A DNA stretch of 64,000 nt from Proteus hauseri ATCC 700826 (GTDB taxonomy: Bacteria > Pseudomonadota > Gammaproteobacteria > Enterobacterales > Enterobacteriaceae), in the NCBI RefSeq assembly GCF_001654965.1, contig NZ_LXEV01000017.1, forward strand, positions 40,137 to 104,136. The letters run 5' to 3'. A program made the position numbers and the translations under genes. The notes beneath the pieces are model-generated. The model was not told the DNA's origin. It did not search any database and worked only from the letters and a program-made list of their open reading frames with translations. Of this stretch, positions 1 through 8,375 are shown piece after piece; positions within the stretch are counted from its first letter, which is position 1, and every line of letters starts with the position of its first letter.

Positions 1-3
1 AAT

Positions 4-999
4 ATGGAAAATTTAATAACCTATAGTGTAAAGCATAACGCTTCCGATCTGCATCTTTGTTGTGGCGATGTTCCGCGATTACGTATTAATGGGATACTTT
101 ACCAACAAAATCAATGTAAACCTATTACCTCAGAGATGCTATTAGTGTGGATAATGCCATACCTTAATTCTTCTCAAAAACAGGGCTTCGATGATGAAGG
201 TCAAATAGATATTGGCATTATGCTCTCTGATGGGCAACGATTGCGTGTTAATTTGTTTAGGCAGCAGCAAGGGGTTTCTGCTGTATTCAGAATTATTAAT
301 CAACAGATACCAACATTAAATTCACTTCGTGTGCCAGACTCTGTTTCAGCACTGTTAGAGAAATGCCCTCATGGACTGATCCTTGTCACGGGTTCAACCG
401 GAAGTGGTAAGTCATCAACGCTTGCGGCGATGATCAATTATCTTAATCAATATAAACGTCAGCATATTTTAACGTTAGAAGATCCTATTGAGTTTATTCA
501 TAGCAATAAACAAAGCGTTATTCATCAACGTGAAGTTGGGCGTGATGTTAGCGATATTCTTAGCGCTATTAAAGCCGCATTACGCCAAGATCCTGATGTC
601 ATTATGTTAGGTGAGTTAAGAGATGCACAAAGTATTAAAATGGCATTAATGGCGGCAGAAACAGGGCATTTAGTATTAGCCACATTGCATACACAAGGCG
701 CAGCACAAACGCTTGAACGAGTCACCAATGTATTTAGTGCAACTGAGCGGCAATGGATATCATCTCAACTTGCATGTTGTTTAAAAGCGATTATTTCGCA
801 AGAATTAGTTCCGGCAACAGAAGGTGGGCGCGTAGCACTTTTTGAAATAATGCAAGTTACACAAGGAATTTCTCACCTCATTAGAGAAGGAAAATATCAT
901 CAAGTAACAACATTAATACAAACAGGGAGTGAATATGGTATGCAGACCTTCACATTAAGCCGCCAAAGACGGCAACATGAAGGCTTAATAAGCGGATAA
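4..999 (+). CDS. yggR: PilT-like type IV pilus retraction ATPase family protein YggR
   Basis: A 331-residue secretion/pilus ATPase of the PilT class. Walker A (GSTGSGKS) lies near residue 130, the Asp box (TLEDPIEF) near 157, Walker B (VIMLGELRD) near 199 and the His box (ATLHT) near 223. PilT proteins are cytoplasmic hexamers that drive pilus retraction. The enterobacterial YggR paralog has no clearly established role. Length is slightly short of typical PilT (about 345). The ATG is only 3 bases into the window, so the ribosome binding site is not visible. It is convergent with ruvX, as in E. coli. A prepilin peptidase gene lies 3 kb away, but no pilin genes are in view. Confidence 0.85.
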   Translation: MENLITYSVKHNASDLHLCCGDVPRLRINGILYQQNQCKPITSEMLLVWIMPYLNSSQKQGFDDEGQIDIGIMLSDGQRLRVNLFRQQQGVSAVFRIINQQIPTLNSLRVPDSVSALLEKCPHGLILVTGSTGSGKSSTLAAMINYLNQYKRQHILTLEDPIEFIHSNKQSVIHQREVGRDVSDILSAIKAALRQDPDVIMLGELRDAQSIKMALMAAETGHLVLATLHTQGAAQTLERVTNVFSATERQWISSQLACCLKAIISQELVPATEGGRVALFEIMQVTQGISHLIREGKYHQVTTLIQTGSEYGMQTFTLSRQRRQHEGLISG

Positions 1000-1028
1000 T
1001 ACGTTGGTTTATTTAAAGGTAAGCAAGT

Positions 1029-1448
1029 TTAATATTGTTGCTCAAACCAGCTTTCGAGAATAATAACGGCAGATGTTGCATCGACACTGCCTTTGTCTAA
1101 CGAGCGATAACCACCGCGCTCGAATAAATGGGCACGAGCTTCTACAGTACTAAGGCGTTCATCATGTAGTGCAATTTGTACACCAAAACGTCCATGAAGC
1201 CGATTAGCAAATTTTTTGGCTTGGGTTGTAACCAGTTGCTCTGTGCCATCCATATTTAAAGGAAGGCCAACTACAACTAAATCCGGCAGCCATTCTTTAA
1301 TGATTTTTTCAATTTGAGTCCAGTCAGGAATACCATCTTTTGCTTTAAATGAAGCTAAGGCTCTGGCTGTTCCTGTGACTTCTTGACCAATGGCGGCACC
1401 TATACTTTTGGTACCAAAATCAAAGGCCATAACGGTTCTGTTAGACAT
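1029..1448 (-). CDS. ruvX: RuvX/YqgF-family RNase H-fold resolvase
   Basis: Protein of 139 residues, the length of E. coli YqgF. The RNase H fold motifs are present: [11 protein letters not shown] with Asp10, DERLSTVEA with Asp96/Glu97, and an Asp at 123. The family is described as a putative Holliday-junction resolvase and is also implicated in 16S rRNA 5'-end maturation; which role dominates is not settled. The start codon overlaps the stop of yqgE by one base (TAATG), so the two are translationally coupled at the end of the rsmE-gshB-yqgE-ruvX series. Confidence 0.93.
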   Translation of the reverse strand: MSNRTVMAFDFGTKSIGAAIGQEVTGTARALASFKAKDGIPDWTQIEKIIKEWLPDLVVVGLPLNMDGTEQLVTTQAKKFANRLHGRFGVQIALHDERLSTVEARAHLFERGGYRSLDKGSVDATSAVIILESWFEQQY

Positions 1449-2011
1449 TATGCGTGGCCAGCAGTAGGAGAAATGGTATGGATATTGATGCCTATTAATC
1501 CAGCTGCTTTATGCCAACGTTCAGCAACAGGGGTATCAAAAATAATTTGAGGTGAGGCTTCAACTGTTAGCCAGCTATTTTCTAAAATTTCTTGTTCTAA
1601 TTGGCCTTTTTCCCAACTTGAGTAACCTAAAGATACTAAGGTTTTTTCGGGTTGTCTGGCTGTTCCTAAGGTTTCTAGCACATCTTTTGAGGTTGTTATC
1701 ATCGTGCTATCACTAATTTTGATACTTGAGCTAAAGCCTGAAACGGGAGTGTGTAAAATAAAACCGTGCTCTTCGGCAATAGGACCACCTGACATAACAG
1801 GTTTTTGTAGGCTAATTGCTTCATCTCGGTCTGTAGAAAAGATCTCAAGTTGATCTAATACACTCTCAATTGAGATATCTTCAATAGGTTTATTAATAAC
1901 TAAGCCCATCGCACCGTTTTCATTATGTTCGCATACATAGACGACCGAACGCTGAAATAACGGATCGCTTAATGAAGGCATAGCAATAAGAAAATGGTTA
2001 AGTAAATTCAT
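1448..2011 (-). CDS. yqgE: YqgE/AlgH family protein (DUF179)
   Basis: A 187-residue protein matching YqgE/AlgH. It starts [19 protein letters not shown] and contains the conserved [10 protein letters not shown] and [16 protein letters not shown] blocks. The biochemical function of the family is unknown; AlgH was linked to alginate regulation in Pseudomonas. It lies immediately upstream of ruvX with a one-base overlap, a pairing widespread in proteobacteria. A 142-bp gap separates it from gshB, so it may have its own promoter. Confidence 0.92.
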   Translation of the reverse strand: MNLLNHFLIAMPSLSDPLFQRSVVYVCEHNENGAMGLVINKPIEDISIESVLDQLEIFSTDRDEAISLQKPVMSGGPIAEEHGFILHTPVSGFSSSIKISDSTMITTSKDVLETLGTARQPEKTLVSLGYSSWEKGQLEQEILENSWLTVEASPQIIFDTPVAERWHKAAGLIGINIHTISPTAGHA

Positions 2012-2048
2012 AATAATAATACTATTCCCTGATTATTTTTATTAAAAC

Positions 2049-2116
2049 ACCTAGCCCTATCTATGTATTTAAACGCTATATTTCAATTATACAGATTAAA
2101 TAAAGAGGGGCTAGGT
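2049..2116. repeat. 9-bp inverted repeat in the gshB-yqgE gap
   Basis: ACCTAGCCC at 2049-2057 and GGGCTAGGT at 2108-2116 are perfect inverted copies about 50 bases apart, in the untranslated stretch between gshB and yqgE (both minus strand). They could pair in the transcript or mark a regulatory site. There is no U-tract typical of a terminator, and function is unknown. Confidence 0.4.
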
Positions 2117-2153
2117 AGATGCTTTTAAACCCTTAAGCAATGATGTTTAAAGG

Positions 2154-3110
2154 TTAGTTTTTCTTGTTAAGGCGCACTTCAATGGCATCCATCAACATAC
2201 CTGTCACTGAAACATCAGGGTATGCTGCTTCAATCTCTCGCGCACAAGTTGGGCTAGTAACATTAATTTCAGTTAGTCTGTCGCCAATAACATCTAATCC
2301 AACAAAAATAAGACCCTTTTGTTTTAAAATAGGTGCTACTTGACGAGCAATAGCCCAATCACTTTCTGTTAATGGACGAGCTTCACCACGACCACCTGCG
2401 GCTAAATTACCACGAGTTTCGCCTTTTGCTGGAATTCGAGCTAAGCAATAAGGAACGGGTTCACCATCCACGACTAAAATACGTTTGTCACCATCAACAA
2501 TTTCTGGCAAAAAGTTTTGAGCCATACAGAAACGGTGACCATGATCGGTTAAGGTTTCAATAATAACACCCACATTAGGGTCATCTTTCTTCAAACGAAA
2601 AATAGACGCTCCCCCCATACCATCTAATGGTTTAAAAATAACATCGCCATGTTTTTGATGGAAGGTTCGCAGGTGTTTAGCTTCGCGGGTCACTAGCGTA
2701 TCTGGTGTTAACGCTGGGAACCATGCAGTAAATAGCTTTTCATTACAGTCACGTAAACTTTGTGGTTTATTTACAATTAACGTGCCCATATCTTCAGCGC
2801 GCTCAAGAATATAGGTGGCATAGATAAATTCAGTATCAAACGGAGGATCTTTTCGCATTAAAATAGTATCAAGTGATCCTAATGCAATATCTTGTTCTTG
2901 ACTAAATTCAAACCATTTTTCTGGATTTTCTTCAACACTCAGTAAACGAGTACGAGCACGTGCTTCACCTTGTTGCAGGTAAAGATCGTTCATTTCCATA
3001 TAATGAATTTCCCACCCACGACGCTGTGCTTCTAATAGCATGGCAAAGCTGGTGTCTTTTTTGATTTTGATGGATGAAATAGGATCCATCACAATACCTA
3101 ATTTAATCAT
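2154..3110 (-). CDS. gshB: Glutathione synthetase
   Basis: A 318-residue ATP-grasp ligase that joins gamma-glutamylcysteine and glycine to make glutathione, the second step after GshA (encoded at 42.3 kb). The sequence begins MIKLGIVMDPI, carries the ATP-binding FKPLDGMGG block with Lys160, the glycine-rich AAGGRGEARPL loop and the metal-binding EINVTSPT near the C-terminus. Length equals the family norm (about 316). It follows rsmE by 10 bp on the same strand, so the two are cotranscribed. Confidence 0.97.
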   Translation of the reverse strand: MIKLGIVMDPISSIKIKKDTSFAMLLEAQRRGWEIHYMEMNDLYLQQGEARARTRLLSVEENPEKWFEFSQEQDIALGSLDTILMRKDPPFDTEFIYATYILERAEDMGTLIVNKPQSLRDCNEKLFTAWFPALTPDTLVTREAKHLRTFHQKHGDVIFKPLDGMGGASIFRLKKDDPNVGVIIETLTDHGHRFCMAQNFLPEIVDGDKRILVVDGEPVPYCLARIPAKGETRGNLAAGGRGEARPLTESDWAIARQVAPILKQKGLIFVGLDVIGDRLTEINVTSPTCAREIEAAYPDVSVTGMLMDAIEVRLNKKN

Positions 3111-3120
3111 TATTTCTCCT

Positions 3121-3852
3121 TTATCCCAGATCGCCGAACCGAACCTGCAAAGCGGTGATTGCGGTGAGTGCTGTTGTTTCAGTTCTTAATACACGAGGAC
3201 CTAATAAAATATCAGTAAAATGGTGCTTTGCCGTCATTGCTATTTCTTCGGGAGAAAGTCCTCCTTCAGGGCCGATAAGTAAACGTACTTTTTTGACAGG
3301 CAGTGGCAAGGTATTAATACTTTGGCTGGCTCTAGGATGTAAATTCAGTTTTAAACTATCATCAACTTGTGCACACCATTCCTCTAATGTAATAACTGGC
3401 ATTAATTGTGGAATTTTATTTCGTCCACATTGCTCACAAGCTGAGATGATAATTTTTTGCCATTGCTGATGTTTTTTTTCTAAACGATTAGGATCTAGTT
3501 TAACACCACAGCGTTCAGAGATCAGGGGAGTGATCGTATTTACACCTAACTCAACCGATTTTTGGATAGTAAACTCCATTTTTTCGCCTCTAGAAAGCAC
3601 TTGTCCTAAATGGAGATCGAGTGGGGATTCTTTATCATCAAGTTGTCCCTCATTAATTTGCACATTAACGGTTTTTTTTGTGCTTTCAATTATTTCAGCA
3701 TTAAATACGTTATTTGAGCCATCAAACAGCGCGAGTTTTTGACCTGCTGTCATTCTTAATACGCGGCCAACATGGTTTGATGCTTCATCATCTAATGAAG
3801 TCTGAGTACCTGCAATGAGTGGTTCTGGATGATAAATGCGAGGAATACGCAT
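3121..3852 (-). CDS. rsmE: 16S rRNA m3U1498 methyltransferase RsmE
   Basis: A 243-residue SPOUT methyltransferase that uses S-adenosylmethionine to methylate N3 of U1498 in 16S rRNA. An N-terminal PUA-like domain (about 1-70) is followed by the knotted catalytic domain with GPEGGLS at 194-200 and [13 protein letters not shown] at 217-229. It is the first gene of rsmE-gshB-yqgE-ruvX. In E. coli endA precedes rsmE. Here endA is absent and a prepilin peptidase gene lies divergently upstream. Confidence 0.96.
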   Translation of the reverse strand: MRIPRIYHPEPLIAGTQTSLDDEASNHVGRVLRMTAGQKLALFDGSNNVFNAEIIESTKKTVNVQINEGQLDDKESPLDLHLGQVLSRGEKMEFTIQKSVELGVNTITPLISERCGVKLDPNRLEKKHQQWQKIIISACEQCGRNKIPQLMPVITLEEWCAQVDDSLKLNLHPRASQSINTLPLPVKKVRLLIGPEGGLSPEEIAMTAKHHFTDILLGPRVLRTETTALTAITALQVRFGDLG

Positions 3853-3915
3853 AACGTGAAACCCTTACGTAAAAGATAGTTAACCGTGAGAAAAAATATG
3901 TGATATGCATCATAC

Positions 3916-3934
3916 GCATGCCATTATGGCATGC
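3916..3934. promoter_or_regulatory. 19-bp perfect palindrome upstream of rsmE
   Basis: GCATGCCAT-T-ATGGCATGC is a perfect dyad with a single central base, 64 bp upstream of the rsmE start and 166 bp upstream of the divergent prepilin peptidase. The one-base centre rules out a normal RNA hairpin loop, so a dimeric DNA-binding protein is the more natural reader. I do not recognise the factor. Confidence 0.5.
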
Positions 3935-4099
3935 AAGTATCACTTTACTTTTGCTGCCTTTCTAATGCCAGTTTTCTGCGAAGCTTTGCGCAAAATAAGA
4001 TGTTTTCTCTGTAATATTTCGATGTTATCTCGGCATTTTATTCGTTGTATTTTATGCTCATTTTACAAGGATGATGAGCTATCTAAGGAATAGATATTG

Positions 4100-4723
4100 A
4101 TGCCATTAATTAAAAATATCATAACCGTAACAAATCTGTTTTCCCTTTTCAGGGGGGGATCTTATTTACTACCATTTTCTGTGTTGTCTTTATTATCAGC
4201 ATCTAGACAACATCAACTCTGGTTGGCTTTTTTTTGGGTTTGTTTAGGTTGGAGTTTGAGGTTCTCTAGTTTCTCTTGCGTTATTTTACTGTCTATTCTG
4301 AGTTTTTATCTCTTAGCTTTATCGTTCTTTGATGCCGATTATTTTCTTTTACCTGACAGCTTAACTTTTGGATTACTTTTTTGGGGTTTTCTCATCAATA
4401 GCACTTGTTATGGATTAATTCCATTTAAGGCTTCTTTTAACGGTTTTATCGCCAGTTTTTTACTTTTTTATAGTATCTATTTATTTGGATATTCAGTTTA
4501 TCAAAACAGTGTTTTAGGATTTGGTGATGTAAAGTTATTTAGTGCATTAGGTGCCTGGTGTGGATTAGATTTATTACCTTATATTCTTTGTATTGCATCC
4601 TTATTAGGAATAACTGTTTATGGTGTTTTATTCCTAACAATTAAAATAGCTATAAAGAAAATTGCTTTTGGTCCTTGTCTTGCTTTTGCTGCATTAACTG
4701 TTCTATTTATTAAATTGATATAG
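4100..4723 (+). CDS. Short prepilin peptidase (A24 family, lacks N-methyltransferase domain)
   Basis: A 207-residue integral membrane protein, nearly all hydrophobic. It carries the aspartyl protease signature: FFDADYFLLPDSLT (Asp78, Asp80, Asp86) and GFGDVK with Asp143. These enzymes cleave the leader of type IV pilins and type II pseudopilins at the inner membrane. Full PilD proteins are about 270-290 residues with an N-terminal methylation domain with Cys pairs; that domain is missing here. ATG at 4100 is chosen over TTG at 4097 because AAGGAA lies 9 bases upstream. The gene stands alone where endA sits in E. coli; its pilin substrate is not in the window. Confidence 0.8.
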   Translation: MPLIKNIITVTNLFSLFRGGSYLLPFSVLSLLSASRQHQLWLAFFWVCLGWSLRFSSFSCVILLSILSFYLLALSFFDADYFLLPDSLTFGLLFWGFLINSTCYGLIPFKASFNGFIASFLLFYSIYLFGYSVYQNSVLGFGDVKLFSALGAWCGLDLLPYILCIASLLGITVYGVLFLTIKIAIKKIAFGPCLAFAALTVLFIKLI

Positions 4724-4782
4724 TCAATATAATAAAAAAGATGTGCAGAAAAGATCTACACATCCTGTTTATAGAATAAAAT

Positions 4783-5442
4783 TTATAATGCTTTTTGTAA
4801 AAACTGCCGCCAACGCGGCACATCACCTAAATATTTTTCTGTTGGTACAAGCTGATAAGTTTGGTTGTCTTCAATAAAAAGAGTTGGAAAACCACGCCCA
4901 TTAACTTGGTTCATTAATTGCTGAGTTTGTTGTAAATGCTGAGTCACTTGTTGTTCACTGATTTGAGTGAATAAAGATGAAAATAACTCAATATCAAAAT
5001 TTAATTTTTGTGCAATAAATAAGATAACTTTTTTATCGCTAATATTAAGCCCATCAAGGTAATAAGCTTTTTGTAAGGCTTTTAACAATCGAATACCTTG
5101 GTTCTCCATATTATCAGCAGCCATTATTGCTGAGATTGGGAGTAATGAATTTAGTGTCATTTGTGTATTCGCAAGGTTATCACGGTATTGTTGGCTAAAT
5201 AATTGTCCTGATAACTGGCTAATTCTCTCATCAATAGGGGTTACATGTTCTTTCCATGATTGACCACCTGTAACGACTCTTGCAGGAGTAAATAAACCAC
5301 CACCATGTAACTTTATGGCTTTTGTGAATTCATTACTAACTACATCAATAAGTGGAACAATGCCATAACACCAACCACAGAGTGGATCATAAACATAGTG
5401 TAGTATTTTGTTATTGTTTGAATCACTAATTACTGAGGCCAT
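4783..5442 (-). CDS. DsbA-family thioredoxin-fold protein
   Basis: A 219-residue protein with a thioredoxin-fold active site, DPLCGWCYG (CGWC at 22-25), and a cis-proline loop GRGFPTLF near residue 185, matching the DsbA/FrnE superfamily. No signal peptide precedes the CxxC, so it is probably cytoplasmic, unlike DsbA itself. The start overlaps the upstream MBL-fold gene by 13 bp, implying translational coupling. The pair is divergent from a LysR regulator. Substrate is unknown; a thiol-disulfide exchange or isomerase role is inferred from the fold. Confidence 0.8.
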   Translation of the reverse strand: MASVISDSNNNKILHYVYDPLCGWCYGIVPLIDVVSNEFTKAIKLHGGGLFTPARVVTGGQSWKEHVTPIDERISQLSGQLFSQQYRDNLANTQMTLNSLLPISAIMAADNMENQGIRLLKALQKAYYLDGLNISDKKVILFIAQKLNFDIELFSSLFTQISEQQVTQHLQQTQQLMNQVNGRGFPTLFIEDNQTYQLVPTEKYLGDVPRWRQFLQKAL

Positions 5443-6302
5443 TGCATTTCCCCTTTGAGTACTTTGGCGCTGAGTTCTAGGCTCGATTTATCTGCTAAGT
5501 TTGGATAGCTCTTATCCATAGCGGTAATAAATTCATCTGAGTTTTTAGTCACAGTGAGTTTAGCTTCTGCTTCTTTAAGGTAATTGATGGTGAAATCAAC
5601 AGCACGCATATCATAATTAGCGGTTGGTAAATAATGTCCAGGAATAACTGTTTTGGGTGATAACGTTTTAATTTGTTGTAATGAAGTTATCCAGTGTTGA
5701 CGTTCAGCTTTTGATTGAGTGTCTGCTAACCAAACATGAATATTCTCAGAAAGTAATACACCACCCATTACCGCATTTAATTTAGGTATATAAAGATAAG
5801 TTCTATTAGGCGATTGACCATCTAACCCTTTGATATAGATTTTTTCACCTTCAATTGAAAAACTGTCTCCTGTTACTACTTCAGGAATGATAATTTTTTC
5901 AGGGGCATTTTCTTTAAGTACAGGTCCCCAATAGGCGAGTTTTCCTGCTTGGGTTTCGTTAATAGCTTTAATTGTGGGGGCTGATGCAATGACTTTGGCA
6001 TTAGGAAAAGCGTGAGTGATAACATCTAAACCAAAATAAAAATCAGGATCAGAATGACTAATATAAATGTAAGAAAGGTTTTTTCCTGATGCTTTGATTT
6101 TATCAACTAAGACTTGAGCATCATTTTTTTGAAATTGAGCATCAATTAAAACAACATCTTTATTGCCATAAATAATTTCGGAAGAAACAGGAAAAACGCT
6201 CGCTTCACCCGGGTTATAGATATCGATAGTTAACTCTGTTGCTATCGCTGAGGTTGCGAAAAGTGTTGTAGTTGCAAGTGCTAACGGAATTAATTTTTTC
6301 AT
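5430..6302 (-). CDS. Exported metallo-beta-lactamase-fold protein with degenerate metal site
   Basis: A 290-residue protein with a clear Sec signal peptide (MKKLIPLALATTTLFATSAIA), so it is periplasmic or secreted. The fold is that of MBL hydrolases (VLIDAQF near 51, ISHSDPDFYFG near 81, VIPGHYL near 219). The canonical HxHxDH becomes H83-S-D85-P-D87-F88, replacing two histidines, and the usual bridging Asp region reads VMGGVLLSE. Only H83, D87 and H223 look like retained ligands. It may be a low-metal or non-hydrolytic member. It forms an operon with the DsbA-family gene downstream and is divergent from a LysR gene. Confidence 0.78.
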   Translation of the reverse strand: MKKLIPLALATTTLFATSAIATELTIDIYNPGEASVFPVSSEIIYGNKDVVLIDAQFQKNDAQVLVDKIKASGKNLSYIYISHSDPDFYFGLDVITHAFPNAKVIASAPTIKAINETQAGKLAYWGPVLKENAPEKIIIPEVVTGDSFSIEGEKIYIKGLDGQSPNRTYLYIPKLNAVMGGVLLSENIHVWLADTQSKAERQHWITSLQQIKTLSPKTVIPGHYLPTANYDMRAVDFTINYLKEAEAKLTVTKNSDEFITAMDKSYPNLADKSSLELSAKVLKGEMQWPQ

Positions 6303-6342
6303 CTTTTGTTTTCTCCATAATGTTGATGCTGTCTATAATAGA

Positions 6343-6399
6343 TTGCATATATCGAGAGAAAAACCGTATTTTAGTGAATGCATTGTTGCATAAATCGAG
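6343..6399. promoter_or_regulatory. 14-bp direct repeat in the MBL/LysR divergent promoter
   Basis: TTGCATATATCGAG (6343-6356) and TTGCATAAATCGAG (6386-6399) match at 13 of 14 positions and start 43 bp apart, about four helical turns. They sit in the 106-bp gap between the divergent MBL-fold and LysR genes, where LysR regulators normally bind. I infer these are sites for the adjacent regulator. Confidence 0.55.
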
Positions 6400-6408
6400 C
6401 AAATAACG

Positions 6409-7359
6409 ATGGATAAAATTAAAGCCTCTGAAGTTTTTGTCACTATAGTTAAACAAGGTAGCATGATAAAAGCTGCCGATTACCTTGGTATGTCTAGAGC
6501 AATGGTGACTCGTTATTTAAATGAAATGGAAGAATGGGCCGGTGTTAGGTTGTTGCATAGGACAACCCGTAAACAAAGTTTAACCTCAGTGGGCGAACAA
6601 GTTTACCAGCAAAGTTTACAATTATTAGAAATGGCTGAGCAGATCCCTGCTAATGTGGTCAAAGAGAGTCATCAAATTAGTGGGCTTGTGCGTATAACTA
6701 GCTCACAGTCACTGGCGAATAGTGTTTTATCTGTAGCGATATCAGAATTTATGCTGATTTATCCACTTATTGCGGTTGATTTACAGATAACAAATCAAAC
6801 CGTTAATTTGGTTGAAGAGCGTATTGATATTGCGTTGCGCATTACTAATCATCTTGAACCTAATTTAATTGCGCGCCCATTAGCAACTTGTATTTCTGTG
6901 GTTTGTGCAAGCAACGATTATTTAGCCCAAAAAGGCGTGCCTAAAACACCTGACGAACTTGCCCATCACCAGTGTTTAACTTATCGCTTTTTTGGTCGTA
7001 GTTTATGGGAGTTTAATCAAGGTGATGAACGCTTTTCCGTGCCAGTTGAAGGCAATTTAAGTGCGAATGAATCGGTTGTTCTGTTACAAGCAACGTTAAG
7101 AAACGCAGGTATTTCATTACAACCTTATTATTCGGTAAAACCTTATCTTGAAAATGGTGAGCTAATTCAAATTTTATCTGATTATCAAGCTCAACCAATG
7201 GGGATTTATGCCGTGTTAGCTAGTCGACAAAATATGCCAGCAGCTGTGCGTGCATTATTAGATTTTTTAGTTGAGTGGTTTTCTTTATCTCCTCATTGGA
7301 ATGCTTTATCGGGCAGTCATTTTTTAAATAATCAGTTAGTGCGAAAAAGCTTGCGTTAA
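6409..7359 (+). CDS. LysR-family transcriptional regulator, divergent from the MBL-DsbA operon
   Basis: A 316-residue LysR-type protein. The winged helix-turn-helix covers about residues 1-60 (SMIKAADYLGMSRAMVTRYLNEMEEWAGVRLLHRTTRKQSLT) and a substrate-binding co-inducer domain follows from about 90. It resembles the LysR group that controls divergent metabolic or stress genes. The effector is unknown. The gene is divergent from the MBL-DsbA pair, its likely target. Its 3' end overlaps the convergent lysR gene by 24 bp. Confidence 0.85.
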   Translation: MDKIKASEVFVTIVKQGSMIKAADYLGMSRAMVTRYLNEMEEWAGVRLLHRTTRKQSLTSVGEQVYQQSLQLLEMAEQIPANVVKESHQISGLVRITSSQSLANSVLSVAISEFMLIYPLIAVDLQITNQTVNLVEERIDIALRITNHLEPNLIARPLATCISVVCASNDYLAQKGVPKTPDELAHHQCLTYRFFGRSLWEFNQGDERFSVPVEGNLSANESVVLLQATLRNAGISLQPYYSVKPYLENGELIQILSDYQAQPMGIYAVLASRQNMPAAVRALLDFLVEWFSLSPHWNALSGSHFLNNQLVRKSLR

Positions 7360-8262
7360 TCGCATTGGGTAGTCTTTTATTATGTTTTTCATTTCTTGAA
7401 TAAAATAATCTATAAGCTGTGATGATGGCCGATGAGAAGGATAAATAAGGCTAACAGTAAACGGAATTTTAAAGCTAAGAGGGCGTAAACAAAGGGATTT
7501 ATTTTGGTAATCTAACGCAGTAATAGGATTGACAATAGAAATACCTATACCTTCGCTGACCATTGCACAAATTGAAGCAGCACTTTGTGTTTCCATTATT
7601 AATTGCCGAGAAACGCCTTCTTTTATAAACAATGCGTCAATAAGTTGTCGATAAGGATCATTACCGGATAGGCTAATAAAACGTTCATATTGAAAATCGT
7701 TAGGGTGTAACAACGTTTTTTCACTTAATGGGTGCGCTTTAGGCAAAATTGCGACTTCATTTAAGGTTAATAGCGTTTCTTGTAAGGTACCCGCTGGGGC
7801 TTGTGTATGTTCTGTTAACCCTAAATCATAGTGCTGTGCTGATAACCACTCTTCTAATAGTGGCGATTCTTGAGGGACAATGGTGACATTAACATCGGGG
7901 TGTTGATTTAGAAATTGACGACAAATAGAGGGAAGCAGTGACTGAGCAAAAGCAGGTAAACAAGTAATATTTAACTCGGCTTGTTTAAAATGACGAATAC
8001 TCTCTGCCGCATTAATAATACGTTCAAGCCCATAATAAGAACGCTGGACCTCTTCAAAAAAACGTAATCCTTCAGCTGTTGGTTGAAGACGGCCTTTTAC
8101 TCTATCAAACAATTTAAATGATAATAGATATTCAAGACGAGAAAGTTCTCGACTGACTGTCGGTTGTGACGTTTTTAGTAGCTCAGCGGCTTCAGTAAGA
8201 TTTTGAGTTGTCATAACTGCGTGAAAAATTTCGATGTGACGCCAACTAAAAACCGTGTTCAT
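7336..8262 (-). CDS. lysR: LysR, transcriptional activator of lysA
   Basis: A 308-residue LysR-type regulator with an N-terminal helix-turn-helix (NLTEAAELLKTSQPTVSRELSRLE) and the effector domain after residue 90. It is divergent from lysA at 8376, the classical arrangement for LysR, which activates lysA when diaminopimelate is abundant and represses it with lysine. The C-terminus overlaps the convergent LysR-family gene. Assignment rests on the protein and on the lysA neighbour. Confidence 0.9.
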   Translation of the reverse strand: MNTVFSWRHIEIFHAVMTTQNLTEAAELLKTSQPTVSRELSRLEYLLSFKLFDRVKGRLQPTAEGLRFFEEVQRSYYGLERIINAAESIRHFKQAELNITCLPAFAQSLLPSICRQFLNQHPDVNVTIVPQESPLLEEWLSAQHYDLGLTEHTQAPAGTLQETLLTLNEVAILPKAHPLSEKTLLHPNDFQYERFISLSGNDPYRQLIDALFIKEGVSRQLIMETQSAASICAMVSEGIGISIVNPITALDYQNKSLCLRPLSFKIPFTVSLIYPSHRPSSQLIDYFIQEMKNIIKDYPMRLTQAFSH

Positions 8263-8274
8263 AGACTTATTCCT

Positions 8275-8310
8275 ATATCAAATATGAATAGACTATAGCT
8301 TATTTGATAT
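8275..8310. promoter_or_regulatory. Inverted repeat in the lysR-lysA divergent promoter
   Basis: ATATCAAATA (8275-8284) and TATTTGATAT (8301-8310) are perfect inverted copies, with arm centres 26 bp apart, in the 113-bp gap between lysR and lysA. This is the expected place for the LysR operator. Assignment to LysR is inference from position. Confidence 0.5.
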
Positions 8311-8375
8311 TTTTATTCCCGCTCAAGTTGATAAATAATGATCTCATTCTTCTATAGCTTTTATGAGTAAGCATC

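Noticed and set aside
3905..4093. 62-codon plus-strand frame upstream of the prepilin peptidase
   Set aside because: No ribosome site, no family resemblance, crosses the 19-bp palindrome and ends at the peptidase's own ribosome site; likely chance.
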